From CBDFKV01 sp965249035 (lineage in GTDB: Bacteria; Pseudomonadota; Gammaproteobacteria; Arenicellales; Poriferihabitantaceae): a stretch of DNA of 64,000 nt. The DNA is taken from contig CBDFKV010000005.1 in the NCBI GenBank assembly GCA_965249035.1, positions 1-64,000 on the forward strand, written 5' to 3'. Made by a program: the position numbers and the translations under genes. Shown piece by piece: positions 8,084 through 17,336 of this stretch; the stretch's first letter is position 1; each line of letters starts with the position of its first letter. Below the pieces are notes generated by a model. It was not told the origin of the DNA and ran no database searches. It saw only the letters and a list, made by a program, of their open reading frames with translations.

Positions 8084-9055
8084 ATGACTGATCACGACCC
8101 AGCCACAAGTATTATTGTCACCGTCCCTAAATCGCTGGCGGGTTTCCGTGTCGACAAGGCACTAAGCGAACTGATTGACGGTGAATCACGCGCAACGATA
8201 CAGCGCTGGATCAAGGATGAGCGCGCCACCACGAGTGGGAAACCATTACGCCAACGGGACGCGGTTTATGCGGAGCAACAGATCGAGATCGATAAACCCG
8301 CTGTGCAGCCTATCAATTGCGAGAGTGAAGCGATGGCGCTAGATATCGTTTTTGAAGATGAATCATTGATCGTCATTAACAAACCAGCGGGTTTAGTGGT
8401 ACATCCGGGTGCAGGTAACTTGAATGGAACGCTGCTAAATGGCCTGTTGTATTACGACTCTACGCTAGAGCTAATGCCACGCGGTGGTATTGTGCATCGG
8501 CTGGACAAAGAGACTTCGGGGTTAATGGTGGTTGCGCGAACCGAAAAAGCCCGCCAAAATTTGATCGCCCAATTGAGCGAGCGTAGTGTCAAACGGCATT
8601 ATGTTGCGCTCATTTATGGTCAGATTATCGCGGGCGGCACGATTGATGCCCCGATCGGACGACACCATAGAGATCGGCGTAAGATGGCGATTACGCCCAC
8701 CGGCAAGCCCGCGATCACGCATTATCGCGTGCGAGAACGCTTTCGCAATACGACGTTGATCAATGTCCAGCTTGAAACCGGACGCACCCATCAAATCCGC
8801 GTACACATGGCCTCTAAGCGTTTACCGTTGGTGGGTGATGGTACTTATGGTGCGCGTCTCAGCTTGCCGCCGGGTGCTTCTGACCGAGTGGTCGAGCAGA
8901 TGAAAGGCTTTAGGCGACAGGCTTTGCACGCTGAAAGGCTGGGATTCATTCACCCAGAGCACGGCGAAGCCCTGCAATGGGAATGCCGAATGCCTACCGA
9001 CATGAAAACACTGTGCGTCGCGCTACGGGAAGACCTACGCGAACACGGCGCGTGA
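8084..9055 (+). CDS. rluD: 23S rRNA pseudouridine synthase (1911/1915/1917)
   Basis: This 323-residue protein has an N-terminal S4 RNA-binding domain (residues 15-75) and a RluA-family catalytic domain. The catalytic aspartate lies in IVHRLDKETSGLMVVART (about residues 135-152), and ETGRTHQIRVHMAS follows. RluD modifies three uridines in helix 69 of 23S rRNA. It is divergent from bamD, 56 bp apart, so both promoters lie in that short gap. Confidence 0.97.
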   Translation: MTDHDPATSIIVTVPKSLAGFRVDKALSELIDGESRATIQRWIKDERATTSGKPLRQRDAVYAEQQIEIDKPAVQPINCESEAMALDIVFEDESLIVINKPAGLVVHPGAGNLNGTLLNGLLYYDSTLELMPRGGIVHRLDKETSGLMVVARTEKARQNLIAQLSERSVKRHYVALIYGQIIAGGTIDAPIGRHHRDRRKMAITPTGKPAITHYRVRERFRNTTLINVQLETGRTHQIRVHMASKRLPLVGDGTYGARLSLPPGASDRVVEQMKGFRRQALHAERLGFIHPEHGEALQWECRMPTDMKTLCVALREDLREHGA

Positions 9056-9072
9056 TCTCACGAATGAGCCTC

Positions 9073-9978
9073 TTAACCTTTGCCGCGTGTCCGGGTCTTG
9101 CCGGGCTTTGCTGACGTTTCAATAAATTTGATAATCAGACCCGCGACATCTTTGCCCGTCGCTGACTCAATCCCTTCAAGCCCGGGCGAGGAATTGACTT
9201 CCATAATCACCGGGCCATGATTGGATCGCAATAAATCTACGCCCGCAACGTTTAAACCCATGACTCGCGCCGCTCGAACTGCGGTTGAGCGTTCCTCTGG
9301 GGTGATTCGAATCAGCTCAGCGCTACCACCGCGATGCAAATTAGAGCGAAATTCGCCAGGCTTAGCTTGCCGCTTCATCGCCGCAACGACTTTGCCACCC
9401 ACTATAAAACAACGGATGTCCGCTCCGCCGGCTTCCTTAATGTATTCCTGCACCAAAATATTAGCACCCACACCCATGAAGCCTTCAATGACACTTTCGG
9501 CAGCTTTTTGGGTTTCCGCCAATACCACGCCGATGCCTTGGGTGCCTTCAAGTAGTTTTACCACCAGCGGTGCGCCACCGACCATTTTGATCAAATCACC
9601 GATGTCATCGGGTCGTCGCGCAAACCCGGTGACGGGTAAGCCTAAGCCTCGCCGAGCAAGTAACTGTAAAGAGCGCAGCTTATCGCGTGAGCGTGAAATC
9701 GCTACGGATTCATTCAGTGGATAGACGCCCATGATCTCGAATTGGCGCAACACTGCGGTGCCGTAAAAGGTCACTGATGCGCCGATTCGTGGAATGACCG
9801 CGTCAAACCCTTTTAGCGAATTACCGCGATGATGGATTGATGGATTAAAGCTGGTGACGTTCATATAACAGCGCACCACATCAATCACCTCAACTTCGTG
9901 GCCAGAGGCTTTACAGGCTTCAATCAATCGGCGGGTAGAATACAGTTTGCGGTTACGGGATAAAATAGCTATTTTCAT
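9073..9978 (-). CDS. rimK: ATP-grasp ligase RimK (ribosomal protein S6 glutamate ligase)
   Basis: This 301-residue ATP-grasp ligase adds glutamates to the C-terminus of ribosomal protein S6. The N-terminal domain starts MKIAILSRNRKLYSTRRL. The ATP-grasp core includes VVKLLEGTQGIGVVLAE, the lid region and the metal-binding end VIMEVNSSPGLEGIE. It lies downstream of the zinc-protease-like gene in the same direction. In other Gammaproteobacteria such genes are also paired with rimK. Confidence 0.95.
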   Translation of the reverse strand: MKIAILSRNRKLYSTRRLIEACKASGHEVEVIDVVRCYMNVTSFNPSIHHRGNSLKGFDAVIPRIGASVTFYGTAVLRQFEIMGVYPLNESVAISRSRDKLRSLQLLARRGLGLPVTGFARRPDDIGDLIKMVGGAPLVVKLLEGTQGIGVVLAETQKAAESVIEGFMGVGANILVQEYIKEAGGADIRCFIVGGKVVAAMKRQAKPGEFRSNLHRGGSAELIRITPEERSTAVRAARVMGLNVAGVDLLRSNHGPVIMEVNSSPGLEGIESATGKDVAGLIIKFIETSAKPGKTRTRGKG

Positions 9979-10065
9979 AAGAATCTTTGGTGGTAAGTGG
10001 CTGCTGATGAAGCGCGAATCAGGGGTATTTATCAGCCTAAAGAAAGGCCAGTGGCTCGCCGCAAG

Positions 10066-10509
10066 CTAGGGCTTGTCGGGTACCACTTGATCAGTATAGG
10101 CTAAAAATGATTGTGATGGATCAATCAAACAACGGTCTGCCATAGTGGTGCGTCCAATCAACATCCGAAAGCGCATGCGCTCACGATTCGCCAGCGTCAT
10201 TTCGATCGGCCAAATGGTACCGCCCATATTAATGTGCGTGAAAATGGTTGGCCGCAACGCTTCATGGCCGCCTGAGTCACGTACGATACGATCGTCGAAA
10301 ACCCGGGCTTCACAGCGGATTGCATTGCTCGTGTCACGCTGACGCGGATAGGTTAAGAAGCTGATCCAATCCTCACCATCTTTGATGAATCGTTCTATAT
10401 CGACGGCGTGCAAGGCAGAGGTTCTAGCGCCGGTATCGATTTTTGCTTTGACAGCATGAATGCCTAAATCCGGCAAGGCGACCCATTCTCTCCAACCAAT
10501 TTTGATCAT
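10066..10509 (-). CDS. RimK-associated retropepsin-like (Zn_protease family) protein
   Basis: This 147-residue protein is of the ATP-dependent zinc protease family (RimB-like). The aspartic-protease-like motif is AKIDTGARTSALHA near the N-terminus, followed by R.GGHEALRPTIF and ILIGRTTM-type strands. The ATG at 10509 (MIKIGWREWV) is preferred over a TTG 51 bp upstream, because the family begins at this point and the upstream codons have no ribosome binding site. It probably forms an operon with rimK, suggesting processing of the glutamylated ribosomal substrate. Confidence 0.88.
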   Translation of the reverse strand: MIKIGWREWVALPDLGIHAVKAKIDTGARTSALHAVDIERFIKDGEDWISFLTYPRQRDTSNAIRCEARVFDDRIVRDSGGHEALRPTIFTHINMGGTIWPIEMTLANRERMRFRMLIGRTTMADRCLIDPSQSFLAYTDQVVPDKP

Positions 10510-10605
10510 TATGCGTTCGGAAAAATCGGGATCATACCCCAGTGCTGGGTACTGTGCCAAACAAAGTCAGGGGATGAGGGTGCTAACTTAGATGAGCAAT
10601 TGTCC

Positions 10606-11439
10606 CTATTTATCTAGCTGAGTGCCTTCACAAGACCACTTTTTGGTGCGATCTCCTGTCACCAGAAACCAAGGGTTCAATAATGAGGCTTTGTTGTAAA
10701 CCAAGCGCTCACCGTCACAGTCAGTGACTCGTCCACCGGCCGCTTCCACGACCGCCTGTGCAGCAGCAGTATCCCATTCAGAGGTTGGCCCGAGGCGTGG
10801 ATAAAAATCGGCCGCACCCTCTGCAACCAGACACAGTTTTAACGAGCTACCCATGCTGATCGTTTCAACCACACCGAACTTGGTTTCGAGCGCCGCCTGA
10901 AAAGCTTTCACTTCGTCACTCATGTGCGAACGGCTGGCAACAATTTCGATCTTCGCCGAACTCAACACTCGGGCTTGTATCGGCAGAGGTGACATCGCTG
11001 CAATTTGCTTATAAGCGCCTGATTGTGAGCCATAATACAGCGTATCAGTATCCGGCATATAAACAACACCCAAGATGCTAGCCCCCTTGTCAATCAAAGC
11101 AATATTGACGGTAAACTCGCCATTTCTCTTGATGAATTCTTTGGTGCCATCTAGAGGATCAACCAACCAATAACGTTCCCAAGCTAAGCGCTGATCACCA
11201 ACGTCGCCAACATTTTCTTCCGATAAAGTAGGAATATCAGGTGTCAACTGAAGCAGCGCCTTGACGATCAAATCGCTGGCGCGTTGATCAGCAATCGTCA
11301 GTGGTGAGCCATCACCTTTAGTTTCGAAATCAAAATCGCCTTGATAAATAGCCATAATCGCAGCGCCAGCATCGCGTGCGATGTTGATGACTGCAGGCAA
11401 CAGTTCATCTAGATTCAGCTTAACTTTTGGATCAGACAT
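10606..11439 (-). CDS. cysQ: 3'(2'),5'-bisphosphate nucleotidase CysQ
   Basis: This 277-residue protein is a member of the inositol-monophosphatase superfamily. It removes the 3' phosphate of PAP or PAPS formed in sulfate assimilation. The metal-binding motif is WLVDPLDGTKEF (about residue 90), with an upstream GDGSPLTIADQ and LSEE pair. The C-terminal motif is SEWDTAAAQAVVEAAGG. It overlaps nudE by 25 bp in the same direction, which makes translational coupling likely. Confidence 0.95.
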   Translation of the reverse strand: MSDPKVKLNLDELLPAVINIARDAGAAIMAIYQGDFDFETKGDGSPLTIADQRASDLIVKALLQLTPDIPTLSEENVGDVGDQRLAWERYWLVDPLDGTKEFIKRNGEFTVNIALIDKGASILGVVYMPDTDTLYYGSQSGAYKQIAAMSPLPIQARVLSSAKIEIVASRSHMSDEVKAFQAALETKFGVVETISMGSSLKLCLVAEGAADFYPRLGPTSEWDTAAAQAVVEAAGGRVTDCDGERLVYNKASLLNPWFLVTGDRTKKWSCEGTQLDK

Positions 11440-11948
11440 AATGCAAATAGAGTCCTCGCATCGCTTATTTCAGGATGCTGTAATAATTCGTCAATTGCGC
11501 TTAGGGGAAAACGCTCTAATTCCAGCGGCTCGGGTTCATCGCCTTCTAGCAGGCTGGGGTATAAGTCGCGAGCAATAAATAACTGTGTCTGCGCGCAACT
11601 GTAATGCGGAACCACTGACAAGGCGCGCACAAACTCAAGCTCACGTGCGCCCATGCCAATTTCTTCCTGCAGCTCACGGTTCGCGGCTGTCGGTGCCTCT
11701 TCGCCGGGGTCAATCAAGCCTTTGACAAAACCCAACTCATAGCGCTCTAGCCCCACAGCGTATTCTCGCACCATCAAAATCTCATCACCATCAAGCGGCA
11801 CGACAAAAACGGGGCCGCTTGAGCCTGAGTTCAGACGTTCATAGCTACGCTTTTCACCGTTCGAAAACTCAAGATCGACAGCTTCAACGCGAAATATCCG
11901 TGATTTAACAACCTCTTGTATCGCTTGTATTGTTGGCAGTTTACTCAT
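11415..11948 (-). CDS. nudE: ADP compounds hydrolase NudE
   Basis: This 177-residue Nudix hydrolase acts on ADP-ribose, NADH and Ap3A-type compounds. The Nudix box reads GLIDPGEEAPTAANRELQEE, followed by IG. The gene overlaps cysQ, the usual nudE-cysQ pairing of Gammaproteobacteria, and lies 12 bp after hisD. Confidence 0.93.
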   Translation of the reverse strand: MSKLPTIQAIQEVVKSRIFRVEAVDLEFSNGEKRSYERLNSGSSGPVFVVPLDGDEILMVREYAVGLERYELGFVKGLIDPGEEAPTAANRELQEEIGMGARELEFVRALSVVPHYSCAQTQLFIARDLYPSLLEGDEPEPLELERFPLSAIDELLQHPEISDARTLFALCLIQKLS

Positions 11949-11960
11949 GGCTATTCACCT

Positions 11961-13253
11961 CTAGGGCTTACGCCGATATTCCGCTGAACGCGCATGCGCG
12001 GTTAAGCTTTCAGCACGTGCCAGTTTTGATGCGATTTGAGCCATTTCATGCGCGCCCTGTGGTGATGCCTGAATTAAACTGGATCGTTTTTGATAATCGG
12101 TTACGCCCAATGGTGAGCTAAACCGAGCAGTGCCCGCAGTTGGCAGGACGTGATTCGGCCCAGCACAGTAATCGCCGAGAGATTCAGCACTGTAGCGACC
12201 TGCAAAAATGGCACCCGCATGGCGAATTTGTCCCAATAGAGGCTCGACGTTGTCGACCATCAGCTCCAAATGCTCCGGGGCGATGCGATTTGCGATTTCG
12301 ATGGACTCTTCTATGGATTGCGTTTTAATAATCGCGCCGTAACCTTCCAAGGACTGGCGGATGATTGCTTCGCGCTCCAGCGTTGGCAATAACTGTTCAA
12401 TCGATCGGGTGACTGCGTCGGCTAGTGCTTTGCTATCGGTGATCAAAATCGATTGAGCCAGTTCGTCGTGCTCGGCTTGCGCGAATAAATCCATTGCTGC
12501 CCAATCCGGGTTAGCGCCGTCATCAGCAACCACCACCACTTCAGAGGGCCCCGCGATCATGTCAATGCCGACTTTGCCGAACACGAGCTTTTTTGCGGTG
12601 GCGACATAAATATTACCGGGACCAACGATTTTATCCACGGTTGGCACAGTGTCGGTGCCATAGGCCAGCGCTGCAATGGCTTGTGCGCCGCCGATAGTAA
12701 ATACTCGGTCAACCCCCGCTAAATACGCCGCTGCTAAAACCGTTTGGTTGACCTCGCCCCGAGGTGTGGGGACGGTCATGATGATTTGCTCTACACCCGC
12801 CACCTTAGCGGGTATCGTCGTCATCAACACCGAGGAGGGGTACGCCGCCTTTCCGCCGGGCACATAGACGCCGACGCTATCCAATGGATTGACGATTTGC
12901 CCTAATTGGGTGCCATTGTCTTCGGTAATCGTCCAGCTCTCGCCCTTTTCATGTTCATGATAAATGCGGATACGCTCAGCCGCTTGCGTGAGTGCTGCTT
13001 TTAATTCGTTATCCAGTGTATCGTAGGCTTGCTTTAAGCCAGCAGGATCCATCTCCAGAGCGGCAACGGAATCCACCTCAAGATGGTCAAAGCGTGCGGT
13101 ATATTCCAACAGGGCCGCGTCACCCCGGCTGCGGATATCAGTAATAATATCGCGCACGGTTGTTTCTACCGTGCGATCTTCTTCGGTATCGCGATCCAGC
13201 AGCTTCGCTAGCTGGGCGTCAAAATCAATATTTTGTGTATCAAGCGTTTTCAT
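11961..13253 (-). CDS. hisD: Histidinol dehydrogenase
   Basis: This 430-residue zinc enzyme catalyses the last two oxidations of histidine synthesis. Family signatures are DSVGVYVPGGKAAYPSSVLM, VDKIVGPGNIYVATAK and DMIAGPSEVVVVAD, and the zinc- and substrate-binding region is AEHDELAQSILIT. It overlaps murA by 14 bp. In many Gammaproteobacteria hisG lies between murA and hisD; here it is absent from the locus. Confidence 0.98.
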   Translation of the reverse strand: MKTLDTQNIDFDAQLAKLLDRDTEEDRTVETTVRDIITDIRSRGDAALLEYTARFDHLEVDSVAALEMDPAGLKQAYDTLDNELKAALTQAAERIRIYHEHEKGESWTITEDNGTQLGQIVNPLDSVGVYVPGGKAAYPSSVLMTTIPAKVAGVEQIIMTVPTPRGEVNQTVLAAAYLAGVDRVFTIGGAQAIAALAYGTDTVPTVDKIVGPGNIYVATAKKLVFGKVGIDMIAGPSEVVVVADDGANPDWAAMDLFAQAEHDELAQSILITDSKALADAVTRSIEQLLPTLEREAIIRQSLEGYGAIIKTQSIEESIEIANRIAPEHLELMVDNVEPLLGQIRHAGAIFAGRYSAESLGDYCAGPNHVLPTAGTARFSSPLGVTDYQKRSSLIQASPQGAHEMAQIASKLARAESLTAHARSAEYRRKP

Positions 13254-14553
13254 CGCTTTGCTCGATCATTTGTTGGTAGTCCTGCCCGCTAACTCGCCGG
13301 ATATCGCCGCCCAACTTATTTAATTTGGTTTCTATATCATCATAACCACGATCCAGATGATAAATGCGGTCAATCATGGTTTCACCTTCAGCCACTAAAC
13401 CCGCCAACACCAAGCAGGCCGAAGCGCGTAAGTCGGTTGCCATCACCGGGGCACCGTTAAGCGACTCTACGCCTCTAATGATCGCAGTATGCCCTTTCAT
13501 TTCGATCTGAGCGCCCATTCGCTGTAATTCCTGTACGTGCATAAAGCGATTTTCAAAGACATTTTCGGTCACACTTGCGGTACCTTCCGCGACGCAGTTT
13601 AAGAGTACAAACTGCGCCTGCATATCGGTTGGAAAAGCGGGATAAGGCTGAGTATCAATCACCACTGCTTTGGGGCGTTGGCCGAGCATATCAAGCTCAA
13701 TCCAGTCTTTGCCTACCTTGAGCACCGCACCCGCTTCCCGTAGCTTGGCCAACACTGCGTCCAAATGCCCGGGTGTGACGTTTTCAACTCGAATCGAACT
13801 GCGGGTTGCTGCTGCGGCAACCAGAAAGGTGCCGGCTTCGATTCGATCAGCGATCACACGATGACTAGCAGCGTGCAATGACTCTACCCCTTGGATCGTG
13901 ATTTCAGTACTACCCGCGCCTTTGATATCTGCGCCCATGGCGATCAAAAAATTAGCTAGATCAATGACCTCCGGCTCGCGCGCGGCATTTTCGATAATGG
14001 TTTTCCCGTCGGCTAATGCAGCGGCCATCATTAGGTTTTCGGTGCCGGTTACGGAGACGATATCCATCAAAATCCTCGCGCCACGCAAACGCTTATTGGG
14101 CGTTTTGGTTTCTGCATGGATATAACCATCTTCAATCGAGATGGTTGCACCCATCGCTTCCAGGCCTTTGATGTGTAAATTAACCGGTCGCGAGCCAATC
14201 GCGCAGCCACCGGGCAGTGACACTTTGGCTTCACCCAAACGTGCCAATAATGGCCCCAGCGCTAGAATCGAAGCGCGCATGGTTTTGACTAAATCGTAGG
14301 GTGCTATGCAGCTGCTTAACGCGCTGGCGTCAGCGACGATGCTATGCTCGTCTGGCCGCTCAATTTGCACGCCAACCCGACGCAATAACTCAATCGCAGT
14401 GCGAACATCCTGCAAGCGGGGGACATTGCTGAGGTTGAGCTTACCCTTGCTTAGTAAGGATGCAAAAATGAGCGGTAATGCCGCGTTTTTGGCGCCAGAA
14501 ATAGTAACGCTGCCACGTAGCTTACATGGGCCATTGAGTATCAGCTTATCCAC
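13240..14553 (-). CDS. murA: UDP-N-acetylglucosamine 1-carboxyvinyltransferase
   Basis: This 437-residue enzyme catalyses the first committed step of peptidoglycan synthesis, adding enolpyruvate from PEP to UDP-GlcNAc. The substrate-binding GAKNAALP lies near the N-terminus. The catalytic cysteine loop PGGCAIGSRP is intact, so the enzyme should be of the fosfomycin-sensitive Cys type. The start codon is GTG. It overlaps hisD and is presumably cotranscribed with hisD-nudE-cysQ. Confidence 0.98.
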   Translation of the reverse strand: MDKLILNGPCKLRGSVTISGAKNAALPLIFASLLSKGKLNLSNVPRLQDVRTAIELLRRVGVQIERPDEHSIVADASALSSCIAPYDLVKTMRASILALGPLLARLGEAKVSLPGGCAIGSRPVNLHIKGLEAMGATISIEDGYIHAETKTPNKRLRGARILMDIVSVTGTENLMMAAALADGKTIIENAAREPEVIDLANFLIAMGADIKGAGSTEITIQGVESLHAASHRVIADRIEAGTFLVAAAATRSSIRVENVTPGHLDAVLAKLREAGAVLKVGKDWIELDMLGQRPKAVVIDTQPYPAFPTDMQAQFVLLNCVAEGTASVTENVFENRFMHVQELQRMGAQIEMKGHTAIIRGVESLNGAPVMATDLRASACLVLAGLVAEGETMIDRIYHLDRGYDDIETKLNKLGGDIRRVSGQDYQQMIEQSDENA

Positions 14554-14627
14554 AGAGATTTTCGATCAGAAAAGGGGCCGGAAAGGTACACAGGCGCAGG
14601 CCAGATGTAAAGCACCTGCGTATCGTC

Positions 14628-14840
14628 TTATTGATTTTTGGAGCTAGTGTCGGTCGGCGTATCAATTGAATCATCATCCATCAAAATTGAGTGTGCTGGG
14701 CCTTCCATATCGTCAAATTGCCCGGAGCGTACCGCCCATAGAAAAACCACGGCGATCACCACCGCCAAGAGGGCCGCCAAGGGGATGAGAAGAAACAGAA
14801 TATCCACAATATTTACGCTAAATTTAGAATCAACCGTCAT
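14628..14840 (-). CDS. ccoS: cbb3-type cytochrome oxidase maturation protein CcoS
   Basis: This 70-residue protein has one membrane segment (DILFLLIPLAALLAVVIAVV) followed directly by the CcoS hallmark FLWAVRSGQFDDMEGPAHS and an acidic tail. CcoS is needed to insert haem and copper into cbb3 oxidase. The ATG at 14840 is preferred to a TTG 21 bp upstream. No ccoNOP or ccoGHI genes are nearby, so this copy stands alone, downstream of the hemA divergent region. Confidence 0.88.
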   Translation of the reverse strand: MTVDSKFSVNIVDILFLLIPLAALLAVVIAVVFLWAVRSGQFDDMEGPAHSILMDDDSIDTPTDTSSKNQ

Positions 14841-14875
14841 TATCTGCTTATTGGTATGCAAATCAAGGCTTGATG

Positions 14876-14881
14876 TATAAT
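14876..14881 (+). promoter_or_regulatory. Possible -10 element of the hemA promoter
   Basis: A consensus TATAAT lies 40 bp upstream of the hemA ATG. A weak -35-like TTGGTA lies 19 bp before it, longer than optimal spacing. The region is the divergent gap between ccoS and hemA. Confidence 0.35.
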
Positions 14882-14921
14882 CAGCCCGCTTAAAAGCACT
14901 GTTTATGTTTCACATCAATCC

Positions 14922-16169
14922 ATGCAGATAACGGCCGTCGGCATCAATCACACCACCGCACCGATCGAAATGCGCGAACGCGCAGCGATTACGGCCGATC
15001 GTGTCACTGATGCGGTACAGGCGCTGGTGGATGTCAATGACATTGCTGAAGCAACGATTCTCTCCACTTGCAACCGGACTGAAATCTACTGCGGGCACGA
15101 GCTCGGCAGTGAAGCACCTATCATCGACTGGTTTTGTGATTTTCAGCAATTGCCCAGTGCTAATCTCAGCCATTGTTCGTATTCGCACCACAACAAAGAT
15201 GCGGTTAACCATGCCTTTCGGGTGGCGTCGGGTTTGGATTCAATGGTGTTGGGCGAGCCACAAATCCTCGGTCAGATGAAGCAGGCGTTTAGCGCTGCGC
15301 ACAAGGCGGGCACCACGGGCAAGATACTTAACCGCTTATTTCAACATACTTTTTCGGTCGCCAAGCAAGTGCGGACTGACACTTCTGTTGGCGCGAACGC
15401 TGTTTCAGTGGCTTACGCAGCGGTGGATTTAGCCAAGCGGATTTTCTCTAGCCTGTCGGATCAAACAGTGTTGCTGATTGGTGCGGGTGAAACCATCGAG
15501 TTAGTGGCACGCCATTTGAAACAAAATGGCGCCAAACACATGATTGTCGCCAATCGCTCTATCGAACGCGCTGAAAAACTGGCCGTGGAAATAGACTGTG
15601 AAGCCATTTCGTTGGCGGAAATCCCTGATCGCCTATGGGAAGCGGATATCGTCGTCGCCTCTACCGCCAGTACCTTACCGATTTTGGGCAAGGGTGCGGT
15701 TGAACGCGCGCTCAAGAAGCGCAAGCATCGGCCGATGTTTATGGTTGATTTAGCCGTGCCTCGCGATATCGAAGCTGAAATCGGTACAATGCGCGATGTT
15801 TACCTGTATACCGTGGATGATTTGAAATCGGTGGTTGAAGAAAACTTAGGCTCACGCCGAGAAGCCGCTGAAGAAGCCGAAGAAATCATTAGTCTGCAAG
15901 TGGTTCGTTTTATGCGTTGGGTGCGCTCATTAGAGTCCGTGCCGACCATCCGCACTCTGAGAAATAGTACCCATGACGTGCAAATCAAAGAGCTTGAGTA
16001 CGCGCGTAAACGACTCGCTGCGGGTGATGACCCCAACCAAGTCCTCGAACATCTGGCTCAGGGCTTGACCAATAAATACTTGCACCAGCCCAGCCAGCAA
16101 TTGCGCTTGGCGGAAATGGAAGGCAACGTATCGTTAATTACCGCAGCGCGCAAATTATTTGATTTGTAG
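14922..16169 (+). CDS. hemA: Glutamyl-tRNA reductase
   Basis: This 415-residue enzyme is the first of the C5 haem pathway, converting glutamyl-tRNA to glutamate-1-semialdehyde. The catalytic cysteine lies in LSTCNRTEIYC (about residue 50). The segments GLDSMVLGEPQILGQMKQAF and VLLIGAGETIELVARHL mark the catalytic and NADPH domains. The C-terminal dimerisation helix ends the protein. It starts the hemA-prfA-prmC gene order typical of Gammaproteobacteria. Confidence 0.98.
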   Translation: MQITAVGINHTTAPIEMRERAAITADRVTDAVQALVDVNDIAEATILSTCNRTEIYCGHELGSEAPIIDWFCDFQQLPSANLSHCSYSHHNKDAVNHAFRVASGLDSMVLGEPQILGQMKQAFSAAHKAGTTGKILNRLFQHTFSVAKQVRTDTSVGANAVSVAYAAVDLAKRIFSSLSDQTVLLIGAGETIELVARHLKQNGAKHMIVANRSIERAEKLAVEIDCEAISLAEIPDRLWEADIVVASTASTLPILGKGAVERALKKRKHRPMFMVDLAVPRDIEAEIGTMRDVYLYTVDDLKSVVEENLGSRREAAEEAEEIISLQVVRFMRWVRSLESVPTIRTLRNSTHDVQIKELEYARKRLAAGDDPNQVLEHLAQGLTNKYLHQPSQQLRLAEMEGNVSLITAARKLFDL

Positions 16170-16222
16170 CTGCCTCGCTCCCGCAGGTTGCGGCGTGGCG
16201 AACTGACTCTGTTGCCTAGACC

Positions 16223-17305
16223 ATGAACCCAAGTTTGCTCGAAAAACTCGACCAATTGCGTGATCGTCACGAAGAAATCCACGCGTTGCTGTCAGACCCA
16301 AACACTATTTCGGATCAAAATGAGTTCCGAAAGCTGTCGATCGAGCTTTCTGACGTCGACCCGGTCATCGAAAAACATACCGAATACCGAGATTTACAGC
16401 TAGAAATTGACGATGCGCGGTTAATGGCGTCGGATGATGATAAAGAAATCAGCGCGATGGCGAAGGAAGAGCTGGCTGAGCTGGAGCAGCGTTTTGAAGC
16501 GGTGGAAAGTGATCTGCGTGTCTTGCTAATCCCCAAAGACCGCAACGACAATAAAAACGTCTTTTTGGAAATCCGCGCGGGCACTGGCGGCGATGAAGCG
16601 TCCATTTTCTCGGGGGACCTGTTCAAAATGTACACTTACTACGCCGAATCGCAGGGCTGGAGAATCGAAGTCGTCAGCAAAAACGACGGCGAGCACGGCG
16701 GCTTTAAAGAAATCATCGCTAAAATAGAAGGCAGCGGGGTTTATTCCAAACTCAAGTTTGAGTCTGGCGCCCACCGCGTTCAGCGTGTGCCAGAAACCGA
16801 ATCCCAAGGTCGTATTCATACTTCTGCCTGTACGGTTGCGATCATGCCGGAAGTTGAGGATGTGGATGAAGTTGAAATTAACCCAGCAGATTTACGAGTG
16901 GATACCTATCGTGCCTCTGGCGCGGGCGGGCAGCACATCAACAAAACCGATTCGGCGATTCGCCTGACTCACCTTCCGACAGGTGTGGTGGTTGAGTGTC
17001 AGGACGAGCGCTCGCAACATAAAAACCGCGCGCGCGCAATGTCAGTGTTGAAATCACGCCTGTATGAAGCCGAATTACAACGGCAGCAGTCGGAAGAAGC
17101 GCAAACGCGCAAATCACTGGTTGGTTCGGGCGATCGTTCAGAGCGCATTCGCACTTATAACTTTCCGCAGGGCCGGGTCAGTGATCATCGTATCAACTTG
17201 ACCCTATATAAACTGGATGACGTGATGAGTGGTGCTTTAGATCAGGTGATTGAGCCGCTAATTGCTGAACATCAAGCGGATGAATTGGCTAACCTGGCGA
17301 GTTAG
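16223..17305 (+). CDS. prfA: Peptide chain release factor 1
   Basis: This 360-residue factor terminates translation at UAA and UAG. It carries the peptidyl-hydrolysis motif in YRASGAGGQHINKTDSAIR, whose GGQ glutamine is methylated by PrmC. The upstream RF1 specificity region is intact. It lies 53 bp after hemA and 31 bp before prmC, the enzyme that modifies it. Confidence 0.98.
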   Translation: MNPSLLEKLDQLRDRHEEIHALLSDPNTISDQNEFRKLSIELSDVDPVIEKHTEYRDLQLEIDDARLMASDDDKEISAMAKEELAELEQRFEAVESDLRVLLIPKDRNDNKNVFLEIRAGTGGDEASIFSGDLFKMYTYYAESQGWRIEVVSKNDGEHGGFKEIIAKIEGSGVYSKLKFESGAHRVQRVPETESQGRIHTSACTVAIMPEVEDVDEVEINPADLRVDTYRASGAGGQHINKTDSAIRLTHLPTGVVVECQDERSQHKNRARAMSVLKSRLYEAELQRQQSEEAQTRKSLVGSGDRSERIRTYNFPQGRVSDHRINLTLYKLDDVMSGALDQVIEPLIAEHQADELANLAS

Positions 17306-17336
17306 TTTCCGCTAGTCGATAGAGCAAAAACGGACG

